Shown here one piece after another: positions 16,473 to 26,837 of a DNA stretch of 64,000 nucleotides. The stretch comes from Cytophagales bacterium (GTDB lineage: Bacteria > Bacteroidota > Bacteroidia > Cytophagales > Flammeovirgaceae), in NCBI GenBank assembly GCA_025056215.1, contig JANWWC010000003.1:248001-312000 (forward strand). The letters run 5' to 3'. Below the pieces are notes generated by a model that ran no database searches, was not told the origin of the DNA, and was given only the letters and a program-made list of their open reading frames with translations. The stretch's first letter is position 1. Each line of letters starts with the position of its first letter. The translations under genes were made by a program, and so were the position numbers.

Positions 16473-19088
16473 ATGAATTTCGAAAAGTATACTATTAAAG
16501 CTCAAGAAGTCTTGCAGAAATCCGCTGAAATTGCTTTAGCGCATCAACAGCAAGTAATTGAAAACGGTCATTTACTCAAAGGAATTGCCCAACAAGATGA
16601 CAATCTTTTTTCATTTATATGCAACAAGTTAGGCGCTAATAAACAATATATTATTGCACAAACAGATAACACTGTTCAGAAATATCCAAAATCAAGTGGA
16701 GGAAATCCTTACTTATCGAACGACGCTGCTCAAACTTTGCAAAAAGCTGAAAAATACAAAGAGGAATTAAAAGACGAATTCATCGCTGTCGAGCATATTC
16801 TTTTAGGCATTGTAGCTGGAAAAGATATCATTTCCCAATTGCTTAAAGGAGTAGGCTTTACAGAAAGTGGTCTGAAAAAAGCAATTCAAGAGCTTCGAGG
16901 AGGCAAAAATGTAAAAGATCAAAATGCTGAATCGCGATACAAATCATTAGAGCGTTACTCTAAAAATTTAAATGAACTCGCCAAAGCGGGCAAAATAGAC
17001 CCTATTATTGGAAGAGATGAAGAAATCCGTCGTGTTTTACAAATTTTAGCGCGCCGCACTAAAAATAACCCGATGCTCATCGGAGTTCCAGGAGTAGGAA
17101 AAACTGCTATTGCTGAAGGATTAGCCCAACGCATTGTAAGCGGAGACGTTCCTGAAAATTTAAAACACATCGAAATTGTAGCACTCGACTTAGGGTTACT
17201 CATAGCAGGAGCAAAATATAAAGGAGAATTTGAAGAGCGTCTTAAGTCAGTAGTTCAAGAAGTTATTGATTCCAATGGAAGAATTGTATTGTTCATCGAT
17301 GAAATTCATACTCTTATCGGAGCAGGCGCTGGTGGAGACTCCGCTATGGACGCTGCTAACCTTCTCAAGCCCGCCCTAGCGCGCGGAGAACTAAGAGCTA
17401 TTGGCGCAACCACTCTGAATGAGTATCAGAAGTACATCGAAAAAGATAAAGCCTTAGAGCGTCGTTTCCAAACTGTATTTATAGATGAACCTTCTGTGCC
17501 AGATGCCATTTCTATCTTGCGCGGCATTAAAGAAAAATACGAGGTTCATCATGGTGTTAGAATAAAGGATGAAGCTATCGTAGCAGCAGTAGAACTCTCT
17601 CATCGCTATATCACTGACCGCTATTTGCCCGATAAAGCAATCGACTTGATGGACGAAGCAGCGGCACGTATCCGCATGCAAATCGATTCATTGCCCGAAG
17701 AACTTGATAATGTTCAACGCGCTATCATGCAGCGCGAAATAGAACGAGAAGCAATGCGCCGCGAAGGAGATACCCAGCGAGAAAAAGAGCTCGCTGCTGA
17801 AATTGCAAATCTTAACGAACAACGCAATAGCTTAAAAGCTCGCTGGGAAGAAGAAAAACAAATTATTGAGCAAATTAAAAAAGAAAAAGAAACCATCGAA
17901 CGCGCAAAAGTAGAAGCTGAACAAGCAGAAAGAAACGGAGACTACGGAAGAGTAGCTGAGTTGCGCTATGGCGTACTTCGCGACGCAGAACGCCGAATGG
18001 AATCGTTACAAAAAACGCTCAAAGAACGCTATGAAACCCAAGGAGCTCTTCTCAAACAAGAAGTAACTGCCGAAGAAATCGCCGAAATCGTATCGAAATG
18101 GACAGGAATTCCTGTACAAAAAATGTTACAAAGCGAGCGAGAAAAATTATTGCACCTCGAAGAAGAGCTTAGCAAACGCGTAGCAGGTCAAACTGTTGCC
18201 ATTCAGGCGCTTTCTGATGCCGTCCGCAGAAGTCGCGCAGGACTACAAGACCCACGCCGTCCTATTGGTTCGTTTATCTTTTTAGGAACTACTGGCGTAG
18301 GGAAAACAGAACTAGCAAAAGCACTCGCTGACTTCTTGTTTAACGACGAATCAGCTATTGTAAGAATTGATATGAGCGAATATCAAGAGGCGCACTCTGT
18401 AAGCCGCTTGATTGGAGCTCCTCCTGGATACGTTGGCTATGACGAAGGCGGACAACTTACAGAAGCAGTCCGACGCAAGCCTTACAGCGTAGTACTTCTC
18501 GATGAAATCGAAAAAGCTCACCCTGATGTGTTCAACATTTTATTACAAGTACTAGACGAAGGACGCTTGACCGATAACAAAGGAAGAGTTGCTAATTTTA
18601 AAAACACTATTATCATCATGACTTCTAATCTTGGTTCGCATATCATTTTAGAAAACTATGCGAACTTTGAAGAAGAAAACAGAAGTAAAATTGCTCGAAA
18701 AACACGTGAACAAGTCTTAGAGTTGCTTAAGAAAAGCCTACGACCCGAATTTCTAAACCGTATAGACGAAATTATTGTGTTTGAGCCTTTGAGCAAAGCT
18801 CATATGCGCAAAATTGTTGAAATACAGTTTGCAGATATTCAAAAACGATTATCTGACAATGGCATTACTCTCGAGCCTAACGACGAGGTGTTCGACTATC
18901 TGGCAGAAATTGGATATGACCCACAATTTGGGGCACGTCCTCTAAAACGCATCATACAGCAAGAGGTTCTCAATGAGCTCTCAAAAGAAATCTTAAAAGG
19001 AAACATCTCTCGCGATAGCTCTGTAAGTATGTTCTTAAATGACAACAAAATTATCTTCTTCAATAAAAGACATGAGCCTGTAGCCTAA
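16473..19088 (+). CDS. clpB: Protein-disaggregating chaperone ClpB
   Basis: ClpB (871 aa) is a hexameric AAA+ machine that rescues aggregated proteins with DnaK. Order: N-domain (about 1-145), first AAA domain with Walker A GVPGVGKTAIAE and sensor/Walker B VLFIDEIHT, a long coiled-coil middle domain (about 405-520, with QREIEREAMRREGD), then the second AAA domain with Walker A GTTGVGKTELAK and VLLDEIEKAHPD. The middle domain identifies ClpB rather than ClpA/ClpC. ATG 16473 gives the usual MNFEKYTIKAQE start; TTG 16446 is spurious. A TAATTTTTG box ends at 16448. A strong terminator follows the stop. Confidence 0.98.
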   Translation: MNFEKYTIKAQEVLQKSAEIALAHQQQVIENGHLLKGIAQQDDNLFSFICNKLGANKQYIIAQTDNTVQKYPKSSGGNPYLSNDAAQTLQKAEKYKEELKDEFIAVEHILLGIVAGKDIISQLLKGVGFTESGLKKAIQELRGGKNVKDQNAESRYKSLERYSKNLNELAKAGKIDPIIGRDEEIRRVLQILARRTKNNPMLIGVPGVGKTAIAEGLAQRIVSGDVPENLKHIEIVALDLGLLIAGAKYKGEFEERLKSVVQEVIDSNGRIVLFIDEIHTLIGAGAGGDSAMDAANLLKPALARGELRAIGATTLNEYQKYIEKDKALERRFQTVFIDEPSVPDAISILRGIKEKYEVHHGVRIKDEAIVAAVELSHRYITDRYLPDKAIDLMDEAAARIRMQIDSLPEELDNVQRAIMQREIEREAMRREGDTQREKELAAEIANLNEQRNSLKARWEEEKQIIEQIKKEKETIERAKVEAEQAERNGDYGRVAELRYGVLRDAERRMESLQKTLKERYETQGALLKQEVTAEEIAEIVSKWTGIPVQKMLQSEREKLLHLEEELSKRVAGQTVAIQALSDAVRRSRAGLQDPRRPIGSFIFLGTTGVGKTELAKALADFLFNDESAIVRIDMSEYQEAHSVSRLIGAPPGYVGYDEGGQLTEAVRRKPYSVVLLDEIEKAHPDVFNILLQVLDEGRLTDNKGRVANFKNTIIIMTSNLGSHIILENYANFEEENRSKIARKTREQVLELLKKSLRPEFLNRIDEIIVFEPLSKAHMRKIVEIQFADIQKRLSDNGITLEPNDEVFDYLAEIGYDPQFGARPLKRIIQQEVLNELSKEILKGNISRDSSVSMFLNDNKIIFFNKRHEPVA

Positions 19089-19089
19089 C

Positions 19090-19117
19090 AAAATCCCGAC
19101 TTTCTGTCGGGATTTTT
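19090..19117. terminator. Bidirectional terminator between clpB and trxA
   Basis: An 11-bp perfect stem (19090-19100 with 19106-19116, GC-rich core TCCCGAC) with a 5-nt loop. T-runs on both strands allow it to end both the convergent clpB and trxA transcripts. Confidence 0.92.
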
Positions 19118-19120
19118 GGT

Positions 19121-19453
19121 TCATACCGTAAGAGCAGGGCGTAGCAATTTGTTTTCTAACTCTGCTTTCCCAGCAGCTCCTAAAAACTTATTAATTACTT
19201 GTCCGTTTCTAAACACCAATAAAGTTGGAATGCTGCGAATGCCAAACCGACTTGCTGTAATGGGATTAGCATCCACATCAAGTTTGCCTATTACTACTCT
19301 ACCTGCATAATCAGATGCTAACTCATCTATAATAGGAGCTATCAAACGACAAGGCCCGCACCATTCTGCCCAAAAATCTACTAATACAGGCTTATCAGAC
19401 TTTAGCACTACTTCATTAAAATTTGCATCTGTGATTTGAATTGCCTTTCCCAT
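19121..19453 (-). CDS. trxA: Thioredoxin
   Basis: A 110-residue thioredoxin, a cytoplasmic disulfide reductase. The active site WAEWCGPCRLIAP, the cis-proline segment SIPTLLVF and the closing GAAGKAELE are all present at standard spacing, and there is no signal peptide. It is convergent with clpB, sharing a terminator, and is 122 bp downstream of tamB in the same direction, so it probably has its own promoter. Confidence 0.97.
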   Translation of the reverse strand: MGKAIQITDANFNEVVLKSDKPVLVDFWAEWCGPCRLIAPIIDELASDYAGRVVIGKLDVDANPITASRFGIRSIPTLLVFRNGQVINKFLGAAGKAELENKLLRPALTV

Positions 19454-19575
19454 AATTGACTAAGAATTATTAAATTACAATCTATAAATAAACAAAAATT
19501 CTCCTTAAAAGTCTCGTTTTCAATATTACGAAATCATTTTAATGTATCAGTTTCTCTTATTACAAAAACACTTTC

Positions 19576-22500
19576 TTACCAGTGGTTTTCTTCTTCGTCA
19601 ATTTCTTTCTCAGATGGCACAATACCAATTTTTTGCCGAGATTTTTTTGATTCAATCCCAAACAATTCGCGCAAATTGTTAAAACTCTTCGCATGTTGCA
19701 AGCTTACACCTGAAGTATAAGGGGTTCCTAAATTAGCATTAAAAGCATTCAAATTCTGTCGGCTGTACATACGAGCTCGAAGTTCTCCGTTAGGTGTAAT
19801 CATGTATTCAAGAGACCAATTGCCAATCGGATTGGTTTGTCCTCTTCTATTGAAATCGGAGGAACTGGCCGCGTTTCCAAAATCACCGTCGCGAGTTACG
19901 CGAAGCCTTCCTTCTAAAAAATTATAACTTAATCGTAAGTTGATACTTTGCATTCCTTGGTCGCCTACATCGATATTAATTTCTAAGTTTTCATCTACCT
20001 GAGAAACCCAGTAACTAATTTGATTCGAGAGCAACTCGCTTAAACTACTTCCTGCCGCTGCACTTCCAGAAAATCCGCTATCGTTGCTCAACAAGCGTTT
20101 CAATACAATCAAGCTAAACACTTGCTTGTTCATCTCCGATTCATCGCTTCTTATTCGCTGGCGGAAAGCTTGCACATAGCTTTCTAATGAAACGGGCGTA
20201 GAACCCGCCATCACTACACTAGGATAATCAGAAAAATCTATATCAAAGTTGATTTCGGGAGAAAGGACATCTCCTTTCATTTTAATAATGACAATAGCGG
20301 GATAGCGCCTTCTGATTTCAGGGCGATTCAAAATAGAACTGTCCAAGTTCGTCATCAAAGGAGCAAACGACACTCGTTGTTGATAATCTGCAGTTACATC
20401 AATTTGAGCTTTAAAAGGATCTCCATTCCAAGAAATACGTGAACCTTTTCTCACAGAAAATTTTTTATTCATTGCATTCAACAAAGTGAACGTATAGTTT
20501 CCTCTGACAATTTCGATATTTCCCATTATCGAAAACTCCCCCTTAGTATCGATTACCATTTTGAGTTTTCCTTCTACATTTCCTTTGATAATGTCGCCTG
20601 TTTGTTGGTCAAGAATAATTTCACAATAGGTTTCTGGTTGAACATCTAAATTAAAATCTAAGCGTATACCGCTCAGATCTATTTTTTTAGAAAGCGTATC
20701 TTCTTGTTTTCGCAACGGATTAATAAACTCTACAAATTCGCTTTTTTCTACACTAGCATAAGTGTCTAATGGAAGATAAAGTTTAGTTCCTTCTATTAGT
20801 GTAGCATTCACGCCGAGCAACAAATTTTCGAGAGGACCTTGAACCAATATGTTACCCGAGCTGATTGCTATTCCATAATACAAATCTTCATTTTTACGCA
20901 GTGGCTTATCTAATACACAAAACTCCTTTAAATCTAATGACAAATTTAATCCTATATTGCGAAAGTTTCGATGCGTAATTTTTCCGTTTAAAATAGCTAC
21001 ATGATTGTTTTTATCTATAAGCCTAAACTTTCGAAATTCAATTCCATCTTCTCTTACAAAAATTTTATCTTCAAACTTATAAGAAGTTCCTAAGTAATTG
21101 ATTTTGAAACTTCCTTCTTGAACTAAAATATCTCCTCGGATACGAGGCTCAAAAGGTTTTCCTTTAATTTTAAGATAACCAATAGCCAATCCATCAATTT
21201 GAGAGACGTGCTCTTCGACAAAAGTTTCGATTATTTGTACGGAAATTCCTTCTAAAAGCAAAGTTATATCAAGTTGTTGAATAGAATCAGCAAGAGGATT
21301 AAAATTTCCAAACAAATTAAGTTCAACTTTATGGTTTCTTTCTACAGATGCCGTGATATCAAACCAATTGTGGTTTTCATTCCACGCCGATTTTACTTTG
21401 ACTGTTCCCACATAAAACCTTCCTATAAATAAAGAATCTACTCTAGCTTTTAGTTCTACATCTGGGTTCTGATATAAATGCAAAAAAGAAGCATCAATAT
21501 CGACAATTCCTCGAATTGGCTTATCAATATAATTTTCTAAAAATGATATATCTATATTGTGCATCAAAAAATTTAACTTATCAGCACTATCTGCTGAAAC
21601 AAAACCGTCAAAACGAAACATTTGATTGCCATTAACAAAATGCAAATCTTCAACTTCAATTTTATCAGTGTTTTTATAATAGATAAGCTTATTAATGCCA
21701 GCGTTATCCCATTCATCGTTCATAATCATTAATTCTGTGTTCGTAAGGTTGACTTCATAACGATCTTCAAATAATTCTAATGTTCCTTTTAATGTAATTT
21801 TGTCTGTATTCTCCGCGTTTTCAAGGTAGTTATTGAAATAAAACACGTCTTCAAATCGATAGACACTCATAAACAAATGTTGCGTGCGAAACGTGTTGAA
21901 GTTTTGGTTCTTAGAATTGATAAGCATCTCAAAATCAAAATGAGATAAATAGGCTTTTTTAGAAGTATACAGAATAAGGGTATCGTGATAAAAAGAGTAA
22001 TTCTCATATTTCAAGGAATCAGAGAAGAAAGAAAATTCCAACAAGTTTTCAATTCCGATTTCTAAATTACCGTGCAATTTTGTATAAGGCGCAACATAAA
22101 GTCGCGGAGCTACTAGCTTCAGGATCGGATTGATTTCTATGAATTTAGCGTTAAACTCTAATTTATATGGTAAAATATTTTGTTGTTTTTGGGTTTTTTC
22201 AACATAATATCGGTGGGTGCGAACTGTATCTTTAGCGATACTCAATTTATATTCTTCAAGCAAAGTGCTTACATCTGCAACCAATTGGCTAATTTGATAG
22301 TCCCCTTCAACAATAATATGCAACAGTTCAGAATAAATTTGTATATCTCTATGAAATCCTCGCTGTTGAGTATTTTTATGAGTAGAAATATAAAATGAGT
22401 CTATGTCAAGGCTCTGTTGCATGCGCTGCAAAAATACATCTCGAAATACAATTTTACCTTCAATATCTTCGAAAGTAAGACCTCTAAAGTCTGCTATGAC

Positions 22501-24159
22501 CTCAGAATGAACCAACAAAGTATCAGGAAAAAGTTTTAATGTATAAAGATTCGCGGTGTCTATCCTAGCCTTAAAACGAAAAGTACTATCCTTAAATGAA
22601 ACAATCCCATCGAGATGTAAATTTAAATTTTCATCTTTTACAGAAAGTTCTCCATTAAACAATCGCTTGCTTAATCTTCCGTTTACATAAATATTGTGAT
22701 AATTATAGCCTTTAATTCCTAATTGCTCGACAAAGGCGTTAGTTTCAAAATAAGCTGATCCGATAGTGAATCCTTTTCCTTCGATTTGCCCTCTCATCGT
22801 AATTTGTTGGACTACCTCGGGCATATCCCAAAGTTTTCCAATATGAAAATTTTTGGTTATCAAGTCGCCCTTATAGTATTCATAAGCAGTTTTAATATTA
22901 ATATCTGTATCTAAATAGCCGAGCTTGGTCTGAAATTGTCCATCTGCTACAAAATCGTTAAAAAAACCTGTAAAATTTGCTTTAAAATTAATAGTTTCGA
23001 ATTTTTGAAAAATTGAAGCTTGATATGGAGTCAAAAAAGAAACTACGTCGGGTGCATATATTCTAGAATGTTTTAGTCGCAAGTTTATAAAGGTAGCTTC
23101 TACTTCGGGAAGACCATCTACGCTTATATTTCCTTTGATATGAGTACGTTCACCTGTTTGCAAATCGAAATCTTGGACAAAAAACTTGCTGATAGTTCCG
23201 CGAAACTTTCCTTCTAAACGAACTTTTTGAGGATACTGCTTAAAAAAAGGAGCAAAATACCCAATGTCTTCCAAAGCAATCACCGATTTGCGAAATGAAG
23301 CTTCTATTCTCATGCGATTGATAAAATCCTCATAAGGATTTTCTTCGTATGAAAACATGATAAGTGTATCCTGCAGAATGCTTTTGTTAATTTGGGCATA
23401 AAAGGGTGCAAAACTCATTCCTTTTTCCCAATACTGAAAATAGGTAATCAAGTTGCGGACATAAATTCCAGAATATTCCTCTCTAAGAGATAAATACTTC
23501 GTTTTAACTCGAATAGTATCTCCAATTATCAAGTAATCAATGTCGGCTTGAATATCACGAAAAGAAAAATGAGCGGCGTCAAACACATTCTCCGACATTT
23601 CAGGCGGAATTCGATAGTCGTGATAACTAAAATGAGAGCGGCGAATATAAATGTCGGAAATCTGTAGAATATCGCCCATTTTAGTAGAATCTTGCAGATG
23701 AGAACTTCCTCTTATCGCATCAATAAATTTTGTAATGTTGAGCACACTATCTTGATAAATTGCCAAATTAACATCTGCTCCTTCAATGCGAATATCATCG
23801 AAATATAACTTGCCTTGATGATACAACTTTGTTAGGCGGTAATCAATTATAATTTCTTCTATTCCAATGATGTTATGAACTTCATCTTCTTCTTTGATGT
23901 AGACTCCTATTAACTTTAGTTTGTCGAACCAATCGAGTTGTACTTTTTCAATATAAATCGGATAACCTGCCTTTTTGCTGAGAAACCTTGCTAATTTCTG
24001 TGCTGCATAAGTCTGTACCACGGGATATTGAAGCATCATCAAAAAAATGAGCAACATAAGTAAGACATAGGTCAAGATCTTAGCGACTCCGTAAAAAGCG
24101 CGTCTTCTCCAAATAAGGAAATGCAACAAAATAGGTTTCTGGCGCAAACGGATATTCAT
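19576..24159 (-). CDS. tamB: Translocation and assembly module TamB-like (DUF490) protein
   Basis: A 1527-residue protein with one N-terminal membrane span (about 28-48), then a very long beta-rich region of weak repeats (AsmA-like opening LARFLSKKAGYPIYIEKVQLDW) and a C-terminal DUF490/TamB domain (about 1180-1450; ISWNGDPFKAQIDVTADY and INLRLSYNFLEGRLRV). TamB-type proteins are anchored in the inner membrane and span the periplasm as a hydrophobic groove, helping outer-membrane protein assembly or carrying lipids. ATG 24159 lies 7 bp after the upstream stop and suits coupled translation; TTG 24180 would overlap that gene. The last gene of the ssb to tamB run. No tamA-like gene is adjacent. 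Confidence 0.92.
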   Translation of the reverse strand: MNIRLRQKPILLHFLIWRRRAFYGVAKILTYVLLMLLIFLMMLQYPVVQTYAAQKLARFLSKKAGYPIYIEKVQLDWFDKLKLIGVYIKEEDEVHNIIGIEEIIIDYRLTKLYHQGKLYFDDIRIEGADVNLAIYQDSVLNITKFIDAIRGSSHLQDSTKMGDILQISDIYIRRSHFSYHDYRIPPEMSENVFDAAHFSFRDIQADIDYLIIGDTIRVKTKYLSLREEYSGIYVRNLITYFQYWEKGMSFAPFYAQINKSILQDTLIMFSYEENPYEDFINRMRIEASFRKSVIALEDIGYFAPFFKQYPQKVRLEGKFRGTISKFFVQDFDLQTGERTHIKGNISVDGLPEVEATFINLRLKHSRIYAPDVVSFLTPYQASIFQKFETINFKANFTGFFNDFVADGQFQTKLGYLDTDINIKTAYEYYKGDLITKNFHIGKLWDMPEVVQQITMRGQIEGKGFTIGSAYFETNAFVEQLGIKGYNYHNIYVNGRLSKRLFNGELSVKDENLNLHLDGIVSFKDSTFRFKARIDTANLYTLKLFPDTLLVHSEVIADFRGLTFEDIEGKIVFRDVFLQRMQQSLDIDSFYISTHKNTQQRGFHRDIQIYSELLHIIVEGDYQISQLVADVSTLLEEYKLSIAKDTVRTHRYYVEKTQKQQNILPYKLEFNAKFIEINPILKLVAPRLYVAPYTKLHGNLEIGIENLLEFSFFSDSLKYENYSFYHDTLILYTSKKAYLSHFDFEMLINSKNQNFNTFRTQHLFMSVYRFEDVFYFNNYLENAENTDKITLKGTLELFEDRYEVNLTNTELMIMNDEWDNAGINKLIYYKNTDKIEVEDLHFVNGNQMFRFDGFVSADSADKLNFLMHNIDISFLENYIDKPIRGIVDIDASFLHLYQNPDVELKARVDSLFIGRFYVGTVKVKSAWNENHNWFDITASVERNHKVELNLFGNFNPLADSIQQLDITLLLEGISVQIIETFVEEHVSQIDGLAIGYLKIKGKPFEPRIRGDILVQEGSFKINYLGTSYKFEDKIFVREDGIEFRKFRLIDKNNHVAILNGKITHRNFRNIGLNLSLDLKEFCVLDKPLRKNEDLYYGIAISSGNILVQGPLENLLLGVNATLIEGTKLYLPLDTYASVEKSEFVEFINPLRKQEDTLSKKIDLSGIRLDFNLDVQPETYCEIILDQQTGDIIKGNVEGKLKMVIDTKGEFSIMGNIEIVRGNYTFTLLNAMNKKFSVRKGSRISWNGDPFKAQIDVTADYQQRVSFAPLMTNLDSSILNRPEIRRRYPAIVIIKMKGDVLSPEINFDIDFSDYPSVVMAGSTPVSLESYVQAFRQRIRSDESEMNKQVFSLIVLKRLLSNDSGFSGSAAAGSSLSELLSNQISYWVSQVDENLEINIDVGDQGMQSINLRLSYNFLEGRLRVTRDGDFGNAASSSDFNRRGQTNPIGNWSLEYMITPNGELRARMYSRQNLNAFNANLGTPYTSGVSLQHAKSFNNLRELFGIESKKSRQKIGIVPSEKEIDEEENHW

Positions 24160-24166
24160 TTTAATG

Positions 24167-25834
24167 CTAAGTTTGAACAAGTTTCCATACTCTTACTTGG
24201 TCATCTTCCCACAGAAGATCTCCTTTAGACAGCAACGGAAATTTTTTATCTTCAAGTATTATATCAACTTTTTCAGAAAGGCTTTTAGTTTCAATAAGCA
24301 CAGAACAATTTTTTTGAATTGCTTCATAGCGCAATATTACTTGATACAAATCGTGATTAGCATACACTAACCGCGGTTTTTCTTGCAAAATTCGGTGAGC
24401 ACAAGCAATCGCATTTCGGTAAAGGTTTCCATCTGTTTGCAAGCGAATATAATGCAAACGAAGTTGCCAGAAGCTATAAAGCACCAACAAAAAACTTACT
24501 ATACACTTCTGCCATGTCGTTTTGGAAAGATAGTAACCCAATAAAATTCCTATAATTCCAAACTCTAAAGCACTCTTATAAAGCCATACGCGCGTGAAAG
24601 GTAATACTTGTTGAAAAAGTATGAATCCAAATGGCAAAAGTCCTACACACAAAATCCAAAAACTTACATTTCGACAACTTCTCACAAACAATCCTACTAT
24701 TGAAGCACTCCATAAAGCTACTACTAACCAAAATCCAGCGCATTCAGTACCATAAAAAGCAGCGTTTACCTCTATGCAATACTTAACATAATCTTTCCAA
24801 AAAGAGCTTTTTCCTCGCAATACCCAAGGATTAGCAGTGATAGTTTGCCAATCATTAAAAATCAAGACAGGAGCGTACAACAATATTGTGCCAATTCCAA
24901 TCAACACAAGAGCAACTGCCCAAGACCTCCATTGAAAATACCGAGATTGGTGTAAACGCCATCCCAACCACACTAAAATGCTTAGAAAAGGATACAAAAA
25001 AACAGGAACACAATAAAATCCATACAAACAAACAAAAACAAAAACAAACAAATAAACACGTTGCGGAGTCTGAAAATATTTTTCTAATAACCAAAACGCT
25101 AAATAAGTAGAGAACATCACTGCCCAATACCCTCGACCATGAACTGAATAAAAAAGCCCGTACTCCGAAAAGGCAAAAAGCACAATTGCGCAAACAGCAC
25201 TCAAGATACCATACCTTTTTACTATCCAACTATAAGCAAAGGCATACGTCATAATCGATTGTAATAACACTGGAATTCTAATAGCCATTAAAGAAGGCAT
25301 GAATTTAGCCAACAAAGAGACCAAAATCGTATAACCAATATGATTATTAGGCCCCGGATAAAAAGCAAGAGTTACACCCAACCCTTTATGAGCGAAAAAT
25401 ACGTAACTAAATGCCTCGTCTATATGAATAGGATAAGCAAAAGAAAAAAAGATCTGGACAGAACCCACTCCAATTAGCAAAAACCAAAAAACAAACTTTT
25501 CGGTGTAAGTCCAATTTTGATACGTACTTCTGCAAGAAAGCCACCACTCTTTCGCTTGAACAAATAAATCACGCATTCCAAGCTCTAAATATGCTTGAAA
25601 ACGAGAATATATTATACCTATTGCAAGCCCTATCGAACCTACAAAAAACTTTAGAAGCCAATACTGTCGACAAGTAAAAAACTTTTGCAAAAAAAGTTCT
25701 TGTTTTTCAACAGGAACCAAGTGAAGAAATTGCTCTGCCATGATGCGATAAGGAGTAATCAGAAACAACCCTATTATGAGTAGAATTACTCCTAATAGAA
25801 ATTTCACCTGTATTCTTAAAGCACCATCTTTCAT
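24167..25834 (-). CDS. Multi-span GT-C/ArnT-PMT-like glycosyltransferase
   Basis: A 555-residue integral membrane protein with about twelve hydrophobic spans and a soluble C-terminal tail (about 475-555). The first large external loop after the span near 115-133 reads YPIHIDEAFSY (D139-E140), matching the acidic DE motif of GT-C enzymes such as PMT/ArnT-like GT39 and GT83, which take sugars from polyprenyl phosphates on the outer face. A further clue is the conserved GPNNHIGYT segment. Acceptor and sugar are unknown. It sits between rsgA (68-bp gap) and tamB (7-bp gap) as the odd member of an otherwise housekeeping run. A non-catalytic membrane protein of similar fold cannot be excluded. Confidence 0.72.
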   Translation of the reverse strand: MKDGALRIQVKFLLGVILLIIGLFLITPYRIMAEQFLHLVPVEKQELFLQKFFTCRQYWLLKFFVGSIGLAIGIIYSRFQAYLELGMRDLFVQAKEWWLSCRSTYQNWTYTEKFVFWFLLIGVGSVQIFFSFAYPIHIDEAFSYVFFAHKGLGVTLAFYPGPNNHIGYTILVSLLAKFMPSLMAIRIPVLLQSIMTYAFAYSWIVKRYGILSAVCAIVLFAFSEYGLFYSVHGRGYWAVMFSTYLAFWLLEKYFQTPQRVYLFVFVFVCLYGFYCVPVFLYPFLSILVWLGWRLHQSRYFQWRSWAVALVLIGIGTILLYAPVLIFNDWQTITANPWVLRGKSSFWKDYVKYCIEVNAAFYGTECAGFWLVVALWSASIVGLFVRSCRNVSFWILCVGLLPFGFILFQQVLPFTRVWLYKSALEFGIIGILLGYYLSKTTWQKCIVSFLLVLYSFWQLRLHYIRLQTDGNLYRNAIACAHRILQEKPRLVYANHDLYQVILRYEAIQKNCSVLIETKSLSEKVDIILEDKKFPLLSKGDLLWEDDQVRVWKLVQT

Positions 25835-25902
25835 GCAAATAGCAAATCTTCTTTGCTATAAAGATGTGATTCTAACAAAAAATGCACACTAAAATCAAAA
25901 GA

Positions 25903-26835
25903 TTATTTTCGATTATCTTCTCCCGAAAAAATGCTTAAGTAACTTTCATATCGCGTAAGGGCAATTTCTCCATTTTCAACTGCAAGCCGAATGGCGCAAC
26001 CAGGTTCATGCGTATGCGTACAAGAATGAAACTTACACTCATTTAATCTAGCGCGAAACTCTGGAAAATAATGTCCAACTTCTTCTGGCTCCATATCAAT
26101 AATTCCCCATTCTTTGATTCCAGGCGTATCTATCAAAAAAGTTTGAGGCGCTATTTCAAACATTTCAGCGAAAGTAGTAGTATGTACTCCCTTATTAAAA
26201 GTCGAAATTTCTGCTGTTTTTTGATTGACATGCGGAGCCAAACGATTAATAAGTGTAGATTTTCCTACTCCTGAATGCCCTGCAATAAGCGTTCGCTTTC
26301 CTTTTAAATATTCTTGCAAAGGAAAGAGATTTTCATCTTTATTAATAGCTGAAATGCGCATAGTGTCATATCCGATTCTTTCATACATATGACAAATTTC
26401 ATCTAAGTACTCTTTTTCTTCCTCAGACGTTAATAAATCTATTTTGTTGAAAACAATGCAAACCGGAATCCGAAAAGACTCTGCAGTAACTAAAAAACGA
26501 TCAATAAATCCGAAGGAAGTTCGTGGGAAAGCTAATGTAGCAACTAACAAAGCACCATCGATGTTAGCTGCCAAGATATGTCCATGAGCAGTTTTATGCG
26601 TAGAACTTCTCATGATGTAGTTCTCACGCGGCAATATATCAAGAATAATAGCTTGATGAGCTGTATTTTTCTCCCATTCCCACGCAACAATATCTCCGAC
26701 GGCAATCGGATTGGTCACTTTCAACTCTTTGAGCTTGATTTTTCCACGAAGGCGCGCCTTGAGAATTTGATGCGTATTTTCATCGAGAATTTCATACCAG
26801 GAACCTGTAGATTTAAGAACAACAGCTTTTTGCAT
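25903..26835 (-). CDS. rsgA: Ribosome small-subunit-dependent GTPase A
   Basis: RsgA (310 aa) is a circularly permuted GTPase that checks late 30S maturation. An N-terminal OB-fold (1-70) is followed by G4 NKID, then G1 GHSGVGKSTL, then G3 DTPGI in the permuted order, and a C-terminal zinc-binding region (CKFHSCTHTHEPGC). All parts are intact. It begins 2 bp after the ftsX stop, so is likely translated from the same mRNA. Confidence 0.97.
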   Translation of the reverse strand: MQKAVVLKSTGSWYEILDENTHQILKARLRGKIKLKELKVTNPIAVGDIVAWEWEKNTAHQAIILDILPRENYIMRSSTHKTAHGHILAANIDGALLVATLAFPRTSFGFIDRFLVTAESFRIPVCIVFNKIDLLTSEEEKEYLDEICHMYERIGYDTMRISAINKDENLFPLQEYLKGKRTLIAGHSGVGKSTLINRLAPHVNQKTAEISTFNKGVHTTTFAEMFEIAPQTFLIDTPGIKEWGIIDMEPEEVGHYFPEFRARLNECKFHSCTHTHEPGCAIRLAVENGEIALTRYESYLSIFSGEDNRK

Positions 26836-26837
26836 CG

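Noticed and set aside
24886-25110. Plus-strand frame of 74 aa rich in Lys/Gln/Asn
   Set aside because: Antisense to the hydrophobic membrane protein; repetitive aaacaaacaaa arises from Phe/Val codons on the other strand.
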